Assembly (NCBI GenBank): GCA_026182355.1
Contig: JAPFBL010000119.1
Span: 454,501 to 518,500, forward strand
DNA length: 64,000 nucleotides
Reading direction: 5' to 3'
From: Hermatobates lingyangjiaoensis
Taxonomy: Eukaryota; Arthropoda; Insecta; Hemiptera; Hermatobatidae
Positions within the stretch are counted from its first letter, which is position 1. The number at the start of each line of letters is the position of its first letter. Positions 37,281 to 49,512 of the stretch are shown here, in pieces. The notes under the pieces were generated by a model. That model ran no database searches. It was not told the origin of the DNA and saw only the letters and a list, made by a program, of their open reading frames with translations. Both the position numbers and the translations under genes were made by a program.

Positions 37281-38839
37281 TATAATTATTATGTTTGTTA
37301 TAAATCTTTCAGTATATAGTTCTTTGCCTCCGCATGTTATAACTGCTTCATTATTTTTTTCAATGAGATTTCCATAGAACCTAGATAAACAGAAACAAGT
37401 ATAGAGAAATAAGATATGTTCTTTTGCATTTATTGCTAGTCCATGGTTTTTATTGATTATAATTGAATAAATTGAAAATTTTACTCATTATGGATAATGT
37501 ATAAAATATGCAATGCATTGTTTCAAGTATGAATACATTTTTTGATAGGAAAAACAAATGTATAGAAATTAAATTTGCTTTTTGTTAGTTGAGTTAGTTA
37601 ACAGAGGTTAAAAACATATAATTATACAAGTGCGTCTTACATGATGAATCGTTGTTGTACTCGTTCGACCGGTTTTGCACACAGAGCATTTCAAGAAGGT
37701 GAGTCCCGCTTAAAAAAGCACTGCGTGCAAAACCAATAGGACAGGACGTCTGCAACAATTCAGGATGTAAGACGGATTTCTGTAATAGCGAGAATTAAAT
37801 TTGATTGAACTTAAATTGTGTCATAGTTTGGGATTGCTATAGACCTCCTGGGAGAAACAACCATTGATGAAAAAATATTAGGCTCAGACCGCCCTTATAA
37901 TCTGATACCTATCAAACTTTTTTACGGCAGTCATTTGTTTTAATTTATTAATAGTAGTCAGTAATCTGTAAGAGTTGTGATCCTGTCAGAGGTGTGAACC
38001 CCATAATTTGCCGGTAATTGAACTCGTCAGGAATTATAACTGTAGATCTGGGCCGGTTGAGGGAGGGCATGGTGAATGTTTTTCATTGACCGACCGGCCT
38101 TTATTTTCTTTTATAAACCCAATTTAAGTTCTGGCTTTACTAATAACAAACTAAGAAGTTAAGTTTTTTATTAGGCATTAATAACGATATAAAAGTTTTT
38201 GCTTAAAGATATCTTATTTAATTGTATCGGAAATAAAAATAATTTTCCATTTTACTTAAACAACAGACTTTAAGAAAATGTAAAAGTTACTCGATCCTTC
38301 TAAGCAAACGAAGTAGATAAGTCAATGATTCTACCAGTTATTTCATAATCTCCATTTCATATCATTTATAACCATATTTATTAAAATTTTTAAGTGCATT
38401 GTAAAATATATATATAATACCTTTGCCAAATTTTTTAGTAACAAAATCTGAAAATATTTACTATTATTTTTGAATTTTCATTTAATTATTCAAAAACGAT
38501 TGCGTACTTATCAACTGATAAGTAGCATTTGTATTCACTGTTTACTGGTGATGTTACAATCTAATATTTAATGACATTCCTAAATTGTTGGGTTACAATT
38601 ATTCTCAATCTAGGCTATTAGATTCATTTTTTTTTAGCAAGTTATTTGCTCACTTTTCTCAAAACTGTATTTAACCATATCAACTATAGAATTTAATGCA
38701 ACTACTATTGGCTTTAAACCTTGATAATAAAAACATTGCAATAAATCAAAACTGTATTTTCCAAATGGAATTCAGCCGAGATACTATTTTTACTTTTTTT
38801 TAATAAGTGTAATTGAAAAATGATTGCACGTTTTGATAG
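37281..38839. other. Non-coding DNA with a small inverted repeat
   Basis: At 37670-37735, ccggttttgcac and gtgcaaaacc form a short inverted pair around a less AT-rich loop, similar in style to the retroelement ends here but without the module. 37995-38100 is another less AT-rich patch (gggccggttgagggagggc). No gene was recognised. Confidence 0.5.
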
Positions 38840-39330
38840 TTGATTTAAGTGAGAGATAAGTGGTGGAGGGCATGGTGGGCCGGCTTAAGTGGGCCGCGGG
38901 CTACAATTATCGCTCCGTCTCCACATACAAAGATCCTCTTCGTGTTTCTTCCTGCCACCTATTTAACAGTAGTGATGCAATGCCTCTTTCTCGCCTTCAC
39001 TTAGCCCTATCAATACTACTTTGTGATAACATTTTCTTTTACCCAACACATAGTGTTTTATTTCAATTTAAGACATACCTTTCTGACATAACTCGTTTTT
39101 TTTTCTTACCCATCAACAAGTCAGTCTCATCAAAAGCTGTTAGAATACTTAATGTTGGTCACGATAAGCAGTGTCCTTGAAAACTAAAACATGAAACCCC
39201 TAGATAGATCTTCATGAGAGGTGTTCTACCCTAGGGAACAAAATCGTTTCAATTGCTTACTGGTGCAACAACTACCGGCCCATTCCAAGGCAAGCGGGCC
39301 TTGTCTGTAACCATCTGGGTCCACTCCTTT
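38840..39330 (+). other. Unidentified GC-richer stretch with a 106-aa open frame
   Basis: The frame 38860-39180 begins MVEGMVGRLKWAAGYNYRSV. It starts GC-rich and becomes AT-rich within the same frame, which argues against a single conserved gene. I recognise no domain. The segment 39265-39310 contains a short ggccc/gggcc inverted pair. It ends at the (TA)n tract that opens the PLE cluster, so it may be old retroelement DNA. Confidence 0.3.
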
Positions 39331-39340
39331 ATGTTGAAAG

Positions 39341-39671
39341 ATATATATATATATATATATCTTTTGAAAGTGTTTTTTAGGGGCTGCTGAAACCAGATGC
39401 ATCGTCAGCCTCCTAGAAAGGGTAGTAGTCCGTTGATCCTATATATGAGTAATTTAAGGAATTCACAGTTTCCCAGTGGACATTGAAACTCATATACTAG
39501 GTTCGTTTGTTTCAGTGGCTGTTTCTTTTCATGCTGGTTCCTTATAATCAGTTGAGTAGTGGTTTTGTTCTTATAGAAAATAATAAGCTGCATCCTGTCT
39601 TCTTGCTTTTTGACCTTGATATTGTTCTTTAATATTGTTTTAAGTATTCTTTCGTCTATATATATATATAT
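39341..39671 (-). pseudogene. PLE linker and partial GIY-YIG, bracketed by (TA)n
   Basis: The minus frame (from 39655 down to 39405) encodes ILKNNIKVKKQEDRMQLIIF, KNKTTTQLI and LVYEFQCPLGNCEFL. This is the PLE linker leading into the GIY half of the endonuclease (V-Y-E-F-x-C-P-x-G-x-C). The YIG half follows after a small break as LIYRINGLLPFL. Downstream, 39404-39362 read on the minus strand contains GCTGACGATGCATCTGG, another terminal-like sequence. (TA)n tracts lie at both ends (39341-39361 and 39657-39671). Upstream, the same open frame runs into the end of a different PLE, so the 105-aa frame is chimeric. Confidence 0.75.
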
Positions 39672-40061
39672 AGGTGTGTTCTCTAATCGGGGTTCGGTCA
39701 ATTTTCCAGGATAAAAAATCAAACTCTCGTTGCCAACGTTTCGGTTTTATTTAAAACCTTTTTCATAGGCCTACAAACAAAGGATAATAAGAAATCACAT
39801 ATCAACATCAAACATATACACAATATGAAAATGGATAGTTACAACTCATGAATATTACAAGCAGAAATATTTCAGAGATACATAAAACAATATTACTTAC
39901 AGAAGTAAGAATTTTTTAACTAAGAAAATGAAATTTACATTATTTAAAGGAACAACAATGTTAGCCGGACAAAACCTTCGACTAGACTAATAAGATAACA
40001 TTACAAATAACCTCAACACTGTTCACTCAAGGGAACTAAATAAATCAAATTTCACTAAACC

Positions 40062-40409
40062 TCAGCACAACACTCCAGAATAAATATTACTTAAATTAGT
40101 AATATCACTTCTATGATTAATCGAACTTAGATCCTTTTTAATATATAACATCTCAAGTGTCTTCCTTCTTTGCTCATCTTTTTCTTTTTCTATTATAGTT
40201 GTATCTTCAAAATCGAACGTGTGACCTTCGTTTATTGCATGCCCAGCTAAGGCTGTTGCGTTACTTTTATTTGTTCTTATGGAATAATTATGTTGGTACA
40301 ACCTTTCTTTGAGAAAACGACTAGTTTCACCATAGGGCATGCAATAAACGAAGGTCACACGTTCGATTTTGAAGATACAACTATAATAGAAAAAGAAAAA
40401 GATGAGCAA
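40062..40409 (-). pseudogene. PLE GIY-YIG C-terminal part (left arm and spacer)
   Basis: Within this frame, PYGETSRFLKERLYQHNYSI (helix with the catalytic-type Arg), ALAGHAINEGHTFDFEDTTI and RRKTLEMLYIKKD form the C-terminal half of a PLE GIY-YIG endonuclease. The first half (GIY strand) is missing: the region upstream of PYGET runs into the inverted copy. It ends at a stop at 40062 followed by the PLE 3' region. It is truncated but otherwise uninterrupted, so the copy is young. An intact protein cannot be made from it. Confidence 0.85.
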
Positions 40410-40517
40410 AGAAGGAAGACACTTGAGTTGTTATATATTAAAAAGGATCTAAGTTCGATTAATCATAGAAGTGATATTACTAATTTAAGTAATATTTATT
40501 CTGGAGTGTTGTGCTGA
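40335..40517 (+). pseudogene. PLE GIY-YIG C-terminal part (right arm copy)
   Basis: This is the inverted copy of the same coding piece, starting at GHAINEGHTFDFEDTTI and differing at one residue (LELLYIKK instead of LEMLYIKK). The open frame formally starts at 40290, in the spacer on the wrong strand, so its first residues are not PLE protein. This shorter copy lacks the Arg helix that the left copy retains. Confidence 0.8.
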
Positions 40518-40940
40518 GGTTTAGTGAAATTTGATTTATTTAGTTCCCTTGAGTGAACAGTGTTGAGGTTATTTGTAATGTTATCTTATTAGTCTAGTCG
40601 AAGGTTTTGTCCGGCTAACATTGTTGTTCCTTTAAATAATGTAAATTTCATTTTCTTAGTTAAAAAATTCTTACTTCTGTAAGTAATATTGTTTTATGTA
40701 TCTCTGAAATATTTCTGCTTGTAATATTCATGAGTTGTAACTATCCATTTTCATATTGTGTATATGTTTGATGTTGATATGTGATTTCTTATTATCCTTT
40801 GTTTGTAGGCCTATGAAAAAGGTTTTAAATAAAACCGAAACGTTGGCAACGAGAGTTTGATTTTTTATCCTGAAAATTGACCGAACCCCGATTAGAGAAC
40901 ACACCTATTCTATCAAACGGTCGATATATTATTGAATCTG

Positions 40941-40943
<3 letters not shown>

Positions 40944-40993
<50 letters not shown>
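40944..40993. repeat. (TA)n microsatellite
   Basis: About 25 TA units with one interruption, immediately beyond the right arm of the inverted PLE duplication and immediately before the next PLE end. Confidence 0.95.
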
Positions 40994-41002
<9 letters not shown>

Positions 41003-41003
<1 letters not shown>

Positions 41004-41110
41004 TAATCGGGTTTTCGTCAGTATTCTAGACCAAAACAAACTCTCAAATGCTAACAATTCGGTATTTACTTATACTTTTTCATACACCTACAACATAAAA
41101 AAAGAATACA
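41003..41110 (-). mobile_element. Diverged PLE end, same family as the 39672 arms
   Basis: cgggttttcgtcagtattctagacc, aaactctcaaatgctaac, cggtatttacttatac and tttttcatacacctac line up with the left-arm sequence (cggggttcggtcaattttcc, aaactctcgttgccaac and so on). It is an older copy of the same family in the same orientation as the left arm, placed after a (TA)n tract. Confidence 0.75.
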
Positions 41111-42658
41111 CAATCATTCATAATTCATAATGAAATAATGGAAATAAATAACAGTAGAATTAATGGAAGTTACAGAAGTAAGGAACTTGATCTTCACTTA
41201 AACATATATCTGCTAAAAATTATTTCAAATCCAGTTGAATCGCAACAATATTTCAAAAAACACTTTAACTAGATACACCTTAATAATTAAAGTTACTCAT
41301 GGACCAGTTCAAACTATAAATAATGGGAAAAAATGAAAACATAAAAGGATTCAAGAATGAAAGATAAGAAGAAGAGGAAAAAGGAAAATTAAGGATTAAA
41401 TTAAGGAAAATTAAGCTTTAAAGTGGTCTGGGTAAAAAAAAAACGCGTTTTACGAGAGACATGAAATCGTGTTATATAAAAAGTATCATTAAAAGTGTGT
41501 TTTCGATATTGGAAGAATTCTATTCTAATTCTAAAAAAATTTGAGTAATTCACAATTAATACTCTGGATATAGAGGAGCCCAGCAATTGGAGAGAAGTAT
41601 GGCTTGAACGAACCAATCAACTTTTTCCCTTAGAACAAATCTAGAAAAATTATCCGACACATTTAACGATTATATGGAAACAAAGTTAATATAATTTTAT
41701 ATAAAGTTATTAAATCTCAATCAGCTAAATGTGAACAAAACAAATGAAGTAACATCAACAGCTTGAGCTGTTTTGAAACACAAATATATTTTGAATTTAT
41801 TTTCACCACTACTAAGAAATGCATGTGTTATGCAATATAATGGGACTTAGTTTTTGTCAATCCTTTTTAAATGCATATGATTTGTGTGGTTGTTTCTTTG
41901 TTGACATTTCTTTCGGAAGAAAGATAAAAACAAAGGCCGCCCAGTGGGCTTGAATGAGTGACGACGTAGCCCCCCACGTCTGGGGTATAATTAAGATGAC
42001 TGATACGTCTGTAACACTCGCCCCGGCCTACTTGTAGTCCTCAGTCAGTTATTATGCACAGTCCCTTCATCATTCGCAGTTCACTTGCTGCTGCTCTTTT
42101 TAACTCCAATCAATTACCTTTAAAACTCTTACCGTCAATCATGCAAATTATATGTTACAAAATTTTAGCATTTAATGTTACTTACTTTAAATATTTAATA
42201 GAATATAATTCAACTTTATTTCAAAAGCAATTCACCTTCACAAAAAAAAAAATAAATTTAATTCGTCAAAATCTTATTTAGAATTTAAACATGTTTTTTT
42301 TCTGTTTTGATGACTGAATCCATTATAATACAGTACACTATTTTAGCTTTCCTCTCATTCTAAAACTGTTCAACAATCTTAACAATACAACATTATTATC
42401 GCTATACAGACTGGCTGAGCGAAAATTTACTTGCTAAATATAATAATTTCATTTAAGGAACTATTAAGTTCAAGTATGAAATGAATAACAAGTTTTCAAT
42501 TTATGAAATAATACCACAAAACTATAATCTATGACAAATTTTTTTAACGTTTATAAGTTCACAGATTATAAACATTTGAATTCACTTTCTTACAACGACA
42601 AGTAATACAATTGGTCTAAAAGCGTTAATCCCTTACTTTCTGTGGTGAGTTACTTGAA
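41111..42658. other. Non-coding DNA
   Basis: No gene was recognised. A less AT-rich patch at 41930-42070 (gacgtagccccccacgtctgg and ctcgccccggcctac) is unassigned. The plus frame at 42054-42281 starts in this patch and has no domain. Confidence 0.55.
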
Positions 42659-42946
42659 TATATATATATTTAAAAAATAAATGCCCATTGTCCGGACATT
42701 TATTGTTTGAATATATCTATCCAAGGAGGGCTGCTCCGACCGTTTACGAATATATATATATAAATCAATGATCAAACCACAATAAGAAATGAGAAAACAA
42801 GACTAAGATCTTTCAAAAACCAACTAAGTTGGGTTTTGACTCTGACGAAGACCGCTTGTTACGGTTGAAAGATCTTAGTCTTGTTTTCCAATTTTTTATT
42901 GTGGTTTGATCATTGATTGTTATTTCACGTGTTTATGTGAAATCCT

Positions 42947-42985
<39 letters not shown>
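42659..42985. mobile_element. PLE terminal unit, family A, bracketed by (TA)n
   Basis: Layout: (TA)n at 42659-42668; a short palindromic piece; (TA)n at 42751-42762; the family A unit 42764-42948 with mirrored arms (atcaatgatcaaaccacaata at the left end, its complement at the right); (TA)n 42949-42965; (TG)n 42966-42985. The module is at 42842-42870: CTGACGA, a, GACCG-CTTGTTA-CGGTT, GAAA. The central ccaac...gttgg adds a further small hairpin. This is the cleanest copy of family A. Confidence 0.8.
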
Positions 42986-43556
42986 ATGAAGTCAGCAATT
43001 CTTAGTGAAGACAAAACCCGTTAAAATGCACAGCTTCTGTGTTCGTGACCTTAATGCTAACCTGCTCTAATCTTCAGACTACTTTGCTATGGGCTGACGT
43101 AAGTTTCCAAATTATGAGATCGAGCAGATCAGCAGATCATAATGGTTGTGATTACAGAAGCTACAGCGAATTTGAATTATATATATATTTTTTATTTGTT
43201 AAATAACGTCTCATATTTGGCTTCTATCTGTTTTCTATACAATTTCACGTATTTAAAAAATTAATTCTTCGTTTCTTCGTTAAAACTGTAAAGCTTATCA
43301 CTTATATTACTTGTCGACATGTTTTGAATGTACCCCATTTGTTATCAGGACAATAATGAGTGTAATAGTGGGTTAGTGAGTTTAGATTGGTACAAGGTGG
43401 AGTCATTCGTTCCCTAGGTAGAAGGAAGGGTACAAATCGTCAGCACTTCCTTCTACCTACATCGGTATGACGATAATTAAGCTGTCTAGACGTCTAACCC
43501 TCCACCTCTCCGCAGGGTCACCTAAAAATCATGTAAAGGGATAGTATGGAGTTACT
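42986..43556. other. Non-coding DNA upstream of a PLE remnant
   Basis: A repeated and partly mirrored element (gtagaaggaaggg at 43420 and cccttcc/cttccttctacct at 43445) forms an inverted pair. The rest may be PLE-derived but has no clear motif. Confidence 0.45.
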
Positions 43557-44000
43557 GTGACTAGAAATACATTAGTAGCGAGCACCTCAGTTTTAGAGAA
43601 GAACAAGAGTCCCAGGCAGTTAGAAATATTAGAGGCATTGTACATTAAAGATATGTGTCCCTCTCTGAATTCTCAAATTAGAGAGGTTTTCATCATTCCA
43701 AGTTCTAGAAGCTTTGAACTTAGAACAAAATTTATACGAAACGGTTCTCTTTTGTGATCTGTCGGACGCGTGGAGCCCTGGTGCTGAGCTAGAATGATTG
43801 AACTGTCTAACGCGTGGGTGCGTCTCTATCGTACTGTTTTTTCAGTAGATACGTGGCCGTTATTTTTAACTGTGCAAATGTAATATTTGTTTTGTTTTGT
43901 TTTTTTAATTCTAATTGTGTAGTATACTGTTTATCTGATGATGACCAACTTGGATGAAGCTTGTGTTTCGTTAGTTTTATTACAGTTGTTTCCTTAGTTT
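43557..44000 (+). pseudogene. PLE GIY-YIG C-terminal remnant with 3' end
   Basis: The frame 43557-43757 contains EKNKSPRQLEILEALYIKDM and PSLNSQ, the C-terminal motif of PLE GIY-YIG domains (L-E-x-L-Y-I-K, then P-S-L-N). The preceding domain core is missing. A 3' region follows with CTGATGA, t, gaccaacttgg at 43935-43956 and gtgtttcgttag, a variant terminal module. This family differs from those at 17 kb, 31 kb and 40 kb. Confidence 0.75.
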
Positions 44001-45504
44001 TTTTTATGATTTCTTCCCCTATCCCCCTTAATATCTAAAATAATTCAAATCTGTCCACTGTGTCCCAAGGTAGATTAAATTTCGAGTTACCCGTTACTTA
44101 AAAGAAGATAAGGCAAAAAGAGCATCTCTCTAAGGAAATCATCAATACAGAAGCCACAGTGCTTTTTAATAATACTTGTATTGATATATATTTTTAAATT
44201 TACCTATAAATATACTGTCAAGTCATTATAAATCTAATGATTGCTACTATAAATGTACTTGAGTTATGCAAAATTTAAGACTCGCAATGTATAAAATTAC
44301 TGATTTCCTGGAGGAATCACCATCAGAGGTGTAGCTTTGTAGCAAACCCTCAATCTCAGGCTCGAAAAATAAACATATATTTTGATTTCGTTTATTATAT
44401 TTGAAATTATCAGAAACCTATGTTTACTTTTAAGTAAAATTACTCTTTTCAAAAATGTAATATTAGTAAATCAGACAACAAAATTAAATTCAGCTCCAAG
44501 TGAGCATTACAAAAAAAATTGAACTTTTTTAAATCCGATTGCTTTAATTGTAGCTAAAATATTCAGTAATTTGTTTATTAATATTTAATTTGTTTAATGC
44601 ATTTTGTAGTAGTTTATTACACTGAAATTTTGGCTACTTCATTTAAACAAAATCCATGAACAACACATTACCATAAAATTGCATTTGTTTAAAACTCATG
44701 TGTTATTCATTTATATTATCACTATTTTTTTTTTATTTAAATCTAAAGTTAAATTACTTCAATACTTGTTTTGTAACCTAATGAATTAATTAAAAATACT
44801 GTAATTGGTTCAGATTTTTTATTTTTAATTATCAGACTACTGTTGGGGTTTGCTTACATGCCTTGACAACATCATTAACTCGTCAGTTTTAATGGTATGT
44901 GCCTGGTGTCTAAGAGGACATGTGGGCTGATTTTGTATGAATATTTGTGTCCCCTTAACTAACATATATATATTCAATGTTAACTAGTCAACGCTTGTTT
45001 CAGAATTACATACAGGTCTTATATATGTTTTCGTATTGATCAATAATTTCAAGTCGGTTGGTTTTAGCATGTTATTAAATATTCGCAGGGATCCTTGAAG
45101 CAGGATTGCATTGCATCAATCTCTTGCAAGCAGACTTGTCTTTTTGTCATCACTACCTTCACAATGCACCTATTCAAATCAACACATCATTTTTTCCTTC
45201 AATAATCGCAAACTTCTTCTAGTAATTTATTGTTGTAATAGCATAAGAGAAGTTAAGATGTACTTAAATCTTCCCAAGTGGGATATTCAGTTTCAAAACA
45301 GTCCTATTGAATTGGCACTGACGGAAATACACACAGCTTTATATTCAATTTGACAATGAACACCCTTTTAGTCGAAATTGCTATATCACCGATCATGAGA
45401 CGATGTAATTAATAGTTTCATTACACTTAATTCAATCATTGATTTAATTTATTATTACTTCACAAGCAAAGAGCACACAAAGTACTTTTATTGCTGTTTG
45501 AGAG
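44001..45504. other. AT-rich non-coding DNA
   Basis: 44255-44370 weakly resembles the SINE central domain (tgtacttgagttatgcaaaatttaagactc-caatgta at 44256-44292), so a SINE scrap on the plus strand is likely there. No gene was recognised; the plus frame at 45111-45353 has no domain. Confidence 0.5.
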
Positions 45505-45898
45505 GCTAAATGTGTAGCTCATTTGTTATTTGGCACCAATTATATGTATAGGCATGGCAAATTACGGAGTTGGCGCTATATCAAGAGTTTTCATTTTACC
45601 TCAGTTAAGGTTTTTTATTATTATTGTTTAAACCCATCCCCTAGCGTGTGATAAAGGCAGCCGTTTACCGGTCTTTAGTTTGATCGGTGATTAACAGATT
45701 CTACATTGGGAGCACTTAATTTTGCTTAACTCAAATGCATTTCGAGTAGGGATCTATAACGAGTACCTGATATTGTACAGGCTCGAGACCGACGGCTAAA
45801 CGTCCTCTCCGAGGGATGACGTACTCATATTTATTCACATCCCGCGTGAATAAATCGAGGGCCAGGTGGTGATCGAACCCCGGACTACCAGCCGCAGT
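45505..45898 (-). mobile_element. SINE (45612-45898, tail type 1) next to a type-3 tail fragment
   Basis: 45612-45898 on the minus strand reads: B box region gggttcgatcacc, ccctcgatttattcacgcgg, gaggacgtttagccgtcggt, gtcaggtactcgttat, gagttaagcaaaatta, then the tail ctgttaatcaccgatcaaac...aaacaataa. It has lost most of the A-box side. Directly beyond, 45505-45600 carries the type-3 tail motif (catttgttatttggcacc), evidently from a separate insertion. Confidence 0.8.
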
Positions 45899-48800
45899 CA
45901 AGTTTACTAAAGAAAAGATTTTGGACGAGTATTTTACATCATATGAGCTCAGGATTGGCAGCTGTACGTTGATTTTGATGTACAGGGACCACAACATTTC
46001 CAGTTTAGATTCAGGCAAAAATTCACTACCAATCTTTACTATTTAAGACATTTAAGACTAAGACCATTAAGATTAAGACTATTTAAGACTTTACTATTAA
46101 GACAAGCAAGCTGTCTATTAACCCCACCTAACCTACATACGACTATAACACAACTATTATTAACTGAATAGATTAACTGAAATATACATTTTATTGAAAC
46201 ATAAAATTTATGTTTTGTAACTATTATTATTATTGCTAAAAACTTTTCGTTATTAGATATTTTGCTTGTATTGACCATAAGCCCACTTTTGCACTTTATA
46301 TTAGTCAGATTGTGCATTTACGCACAAATGTTTTTAAAGTTATCCTTAGAACTTTGCATAATTTCAAAAAATCATGAATTTATTGTTAAACCTACTACTT
46401 AGTTACAGAAGCAATGTCAGATTTGACCGTATCACCACAGTTATTCTCTACTCATCTGGGTACTTCCAAAATGTCAGGTAAACACAAAAGAGATTTAGAA
46501 TGCGGGAAAATGATAAAACTTTTAAATGGTAACTGACTATGTGTGTCTCGTGAGCCATTCTCAATCATTAAGGATAACCAAGTCATGTCGGCATACGATC
46601 TATGATCTCGCAATCTTTCTTCTCAAGCCCCAAAGGCTCTTCTAAGTTGAGTGGATCCTTGTTCCCAGTCATGCTACTATATCTCCTATATATCTGTATT
46701 TACTGTTCTTTTGGCGTTTGCTTAATATATGGGGTCTCCTCCTAATCCAGATTCATTAGCTGTTTTTTCGGCCCACATTATCAACTACTTCATCACTATC
46801 TATGCCCACTTGACTTGGAATTCACATAAAGTCAGTTTCTTTCTAGTTGATATTGGAAATATGTCGCTGTAAATCATCGCTAGGTCCGTTTTATTATCTA
46901 AAAACAGGTTCTTTAACTCTGGCAGTCCAGATCAGATAGCGACTCTGAAATTTTATAGAACTTTGATCGGGAGCCGTCTGCAAGGGATAATGGTTTCTTT
47001 TATTACTTTTGATCTCATAACTGAGCAAATCTCTCTGTTAAGTGTAGTGCTTGTATTTATAGCTCTAAGTTCTCATAAACCTCTGAACACATTTTGTGTG
47101 AGTGTAAGCTAATCACCTTTAAAACGTTAAAGATTTTTTTCAAAGCATACCTAACACGAATCGAAGTGAGAGGTACGTCTCAGTTATTGTATTTCTCTTA
47201 CTATAATAAAATACTTTATATTATAAATGAACGTTTTAGATTATTGATGCAATTTGCCGAGTCGATCTACTCTGGTCAGTGGAGTAGATCTACTTTTGAA
47301 TGACTTCTGAGTGACTGATCGACTTGTGAATGATAAACTGAATAATTGAAAATTGAATAGCTTCTGGTTATAGAGTAGACCGACTTTTTGAATGACTTCT
47401 GAGTGACTGATAGACGTCTGAATGACCAAGTTAATAAACTTGGTCTAGATTAAGACTCCACTTTCTTAAAAAATGGCATTAATTATTAAAAATACAAAAA
47501 AATAATATATTCAGATGTAATAACTAAAATACTTGTTATTTTCTTAATCAACAATATGTTTACTGGAAACATGTTGTTAGATATACCAAAATCAACCTAA
47601 AAAGAAACTACTAAAGTCGTTTTTTCTTTATATAGACATAAATATGATTACTGTTAGTTTACTTTATTGTCATTTACACGGTAATCAATTTAACGTTATA
47701 CTACCTCTTAGAAAAAAAAATACCTAAAAAACTCATATATTTTGTTGTTTAATTTTACTTAAGAGATTTTATAGGAAAAAAACAGATGTCTCTATTCATA
47801 AGGGCTTGTACTAAATGGTTTTTTCCTTCAGTTTCATCATTGAATTTTCATTCTACAGAGTCTCAAAAAACAGAAATATAAATAATAATTGAAAAACCTG
47901 CTTTCCTCAAATCTACAATAGTTAGAATAAATTTTTCTTATGAAATTAGGAGAAATAAAATAAATTAATTAAAATTAAATTGATTAAATAAATAAATCAA
48001 TAATTTAATTTGAATAAATTAATTTGTAGAAACCACTGTTTTAACATTTATTATTAATTTTTTATTGGTGTTAAAATATTCAGTTTGATATGTGGTTTTA
48101 AACTAAGGGAACAAGTTGAACAATTTTCTTTTAGCTATAAAGTCAATAAATTTTTGTGATTTGTAAAACTTGTATAAGATTGATAAATTTTACGTATTAC
48201 AATAACATTTGAAAAACATTCTTTTCTGTTTACCCAGATTTATCTAGTGTTTATATCGTCCTTATATGAGATTTGAATTCACAATATATATGTAATAAAG
48301 GTGGAAAAATCTTGTGGTTGAAAGGAGATTCGAAAAGAAATAAAATTAGCGAACTAAACTCTTTTTGAAGACATTTAAAAAAAAATGACCTGTGGGTTGC
48401 CCCGTTAAAACCCAAGGTCTTGGTCTAGATTATAAATGTCATCTCAGACCCTCTCATCTATGCCTCAAACTGGAATTAAATTACACACTCTGAGTAAAGA
48501 CATATTAATTTAGCTCCAATGAAGCTTATAGTTAATAAATATACGTTATTTTCATCAAATGTACCATACAAGATATGTTTTTGAGTATATTCAAAGGTCA
48601 AATCTTTAATGTTAAGTTCACGTTGATTTCAAGATTTCAAGTAAATAATTAAAATAAATTACTATAATGTTCTTTCTTCTAGATAATGTAAAACTCGTTT
48701 TGACAACAACGCGTTTTCATAACGTTTAATCTACATGCGGAAATCTAACATAGCAATTATTTAAATATTTTGAAGATACAAATGTACATCTTTTATGAAA

Positions 48801-49215
48801 ATATAGAATAACCTGATGGGCTTATCGGAAGTTTTAGAATTTACTGAAATAAACTGTGATCTCCAACAGAAGCATTACATACAATAATCATAATATAAAT
48901 AAATTCTCTTATTTAATTAAAGTTTTAAGTATAATTTTTAACTTACCTACCAGTTTAGAGGTGAACTAACCTCTAAATATGAAAACATAATTAGTTTCAC
49001 AAAAGCTTTAGAAATAATTAACAGATGTATATAATATACATTAATAGGAAAGTAAATAAGAATCCGTAGCGAAATATTTATTAATTAACAAATTCAAATA
49101 GAAAGAAAGAAAAAAAAATGATAATAGACAAATGCGTTATGAACGCACCCAATTATAATATGCTTATAATATTATAATATGCGATTATAAACCTGATAAT
49201 TGTTAAAGAACCATA
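45899..49215. other. AT-rich non-coding DNA with two minor repeats
   Basis: 46041-46105 is a short irregular repeat of taagac units. At 47294-47318 and 47387-47411 the phrase ttgaatgacttctgagtgactgat is duplicated 93 bp apart, amid further gaatga/gatcgac echoes. 48957-48985 has a small inverted pair (tttagaggt / acctctaaa). No gene was recognised; the less AT-rich stretch 46430-47100 was read in all frames without finding a domain. Confidence 0.55.
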
Positions 49216-49512
49216 ATAATCGCCACTGAACTGATAGAACCGGGGTTCAATCCCCACCTGGCCCTCAATTTATTCACGCGGGAGGTGAATAAATCTGAGC
49301 ATGTCGTCCTCGGAGAAGGACGTTATCCGTCGGTCCCGAGCCTGTACGATGTCAGGTACTCGTTAAAGATCCCTACTCTAAATACACTTGAGTTAGGCAA
49401 AATTTAGGACTCCCACTGTAGAATCAATCTTGATTGTGTGGTATCACAAAGGGCCAATGCTCGGCCTTATGTGTGTTTCCTTGTGGAACTACCACTGCAA
49501 CCTAACCTAACC
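49216..49512 (+). mobile_element. tRNA-derived SINE, tail type 2
   Basis: The B box is gggttcaatcccc at 49253. The central domain is excellent (ctcaatttattcacgcggga, ggaggtgaataaat, ggacgttatccgtcggtccc, gatgtcaggtactcgttaaa and cttgagttaggcaaaattta). The A-box side is eroded (cgccactgaactgatag). After gtagaatcaatc the tail is gtgtggtatcacaaagggcc...ccaccactgcaa-like, different from the tail of the copies at 11754 and 45612. It ends in aacctaacctaaccc. Confidence 0.85.

Larger units (their letters stand above)
39672..40906. repeat. 573-bp inverted duplication of a PLE 3' half, 90-bp spacer
   Basis: The left arm 39672-40244 and right arm 40335-40906 are inverted copies differing, as far as I can see, by one missing base (ccaggat versus the complement of atcctga) and one substitution. 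Each arm contains the end of a GIY-YIG domain, a 3' untranslated region of about 350 bp, a terminal hairpin module (GGTTTT/AAAACC before GAAACGTTGGC) and the extreme end tgtgttctctaatcgg. The arms point outward (coding remnants at the centre). Such identity means a very recent event, or an assembly or cloning foldback. Confidence 0.95.

Noticed and set aside
45731..46018. 95-aa minus-strand gene
   Set aside because: It overlaps the SINE and is explained by it.
46430..47100. Possible degraded transposase
   Set aside because: All six frames are broken and no domain motif was seen.
49497..49512. Telomeric (CCTAA)n array
   Set aside because: Only two to three units of aaccta are present, at the end of a SINE; far too short.
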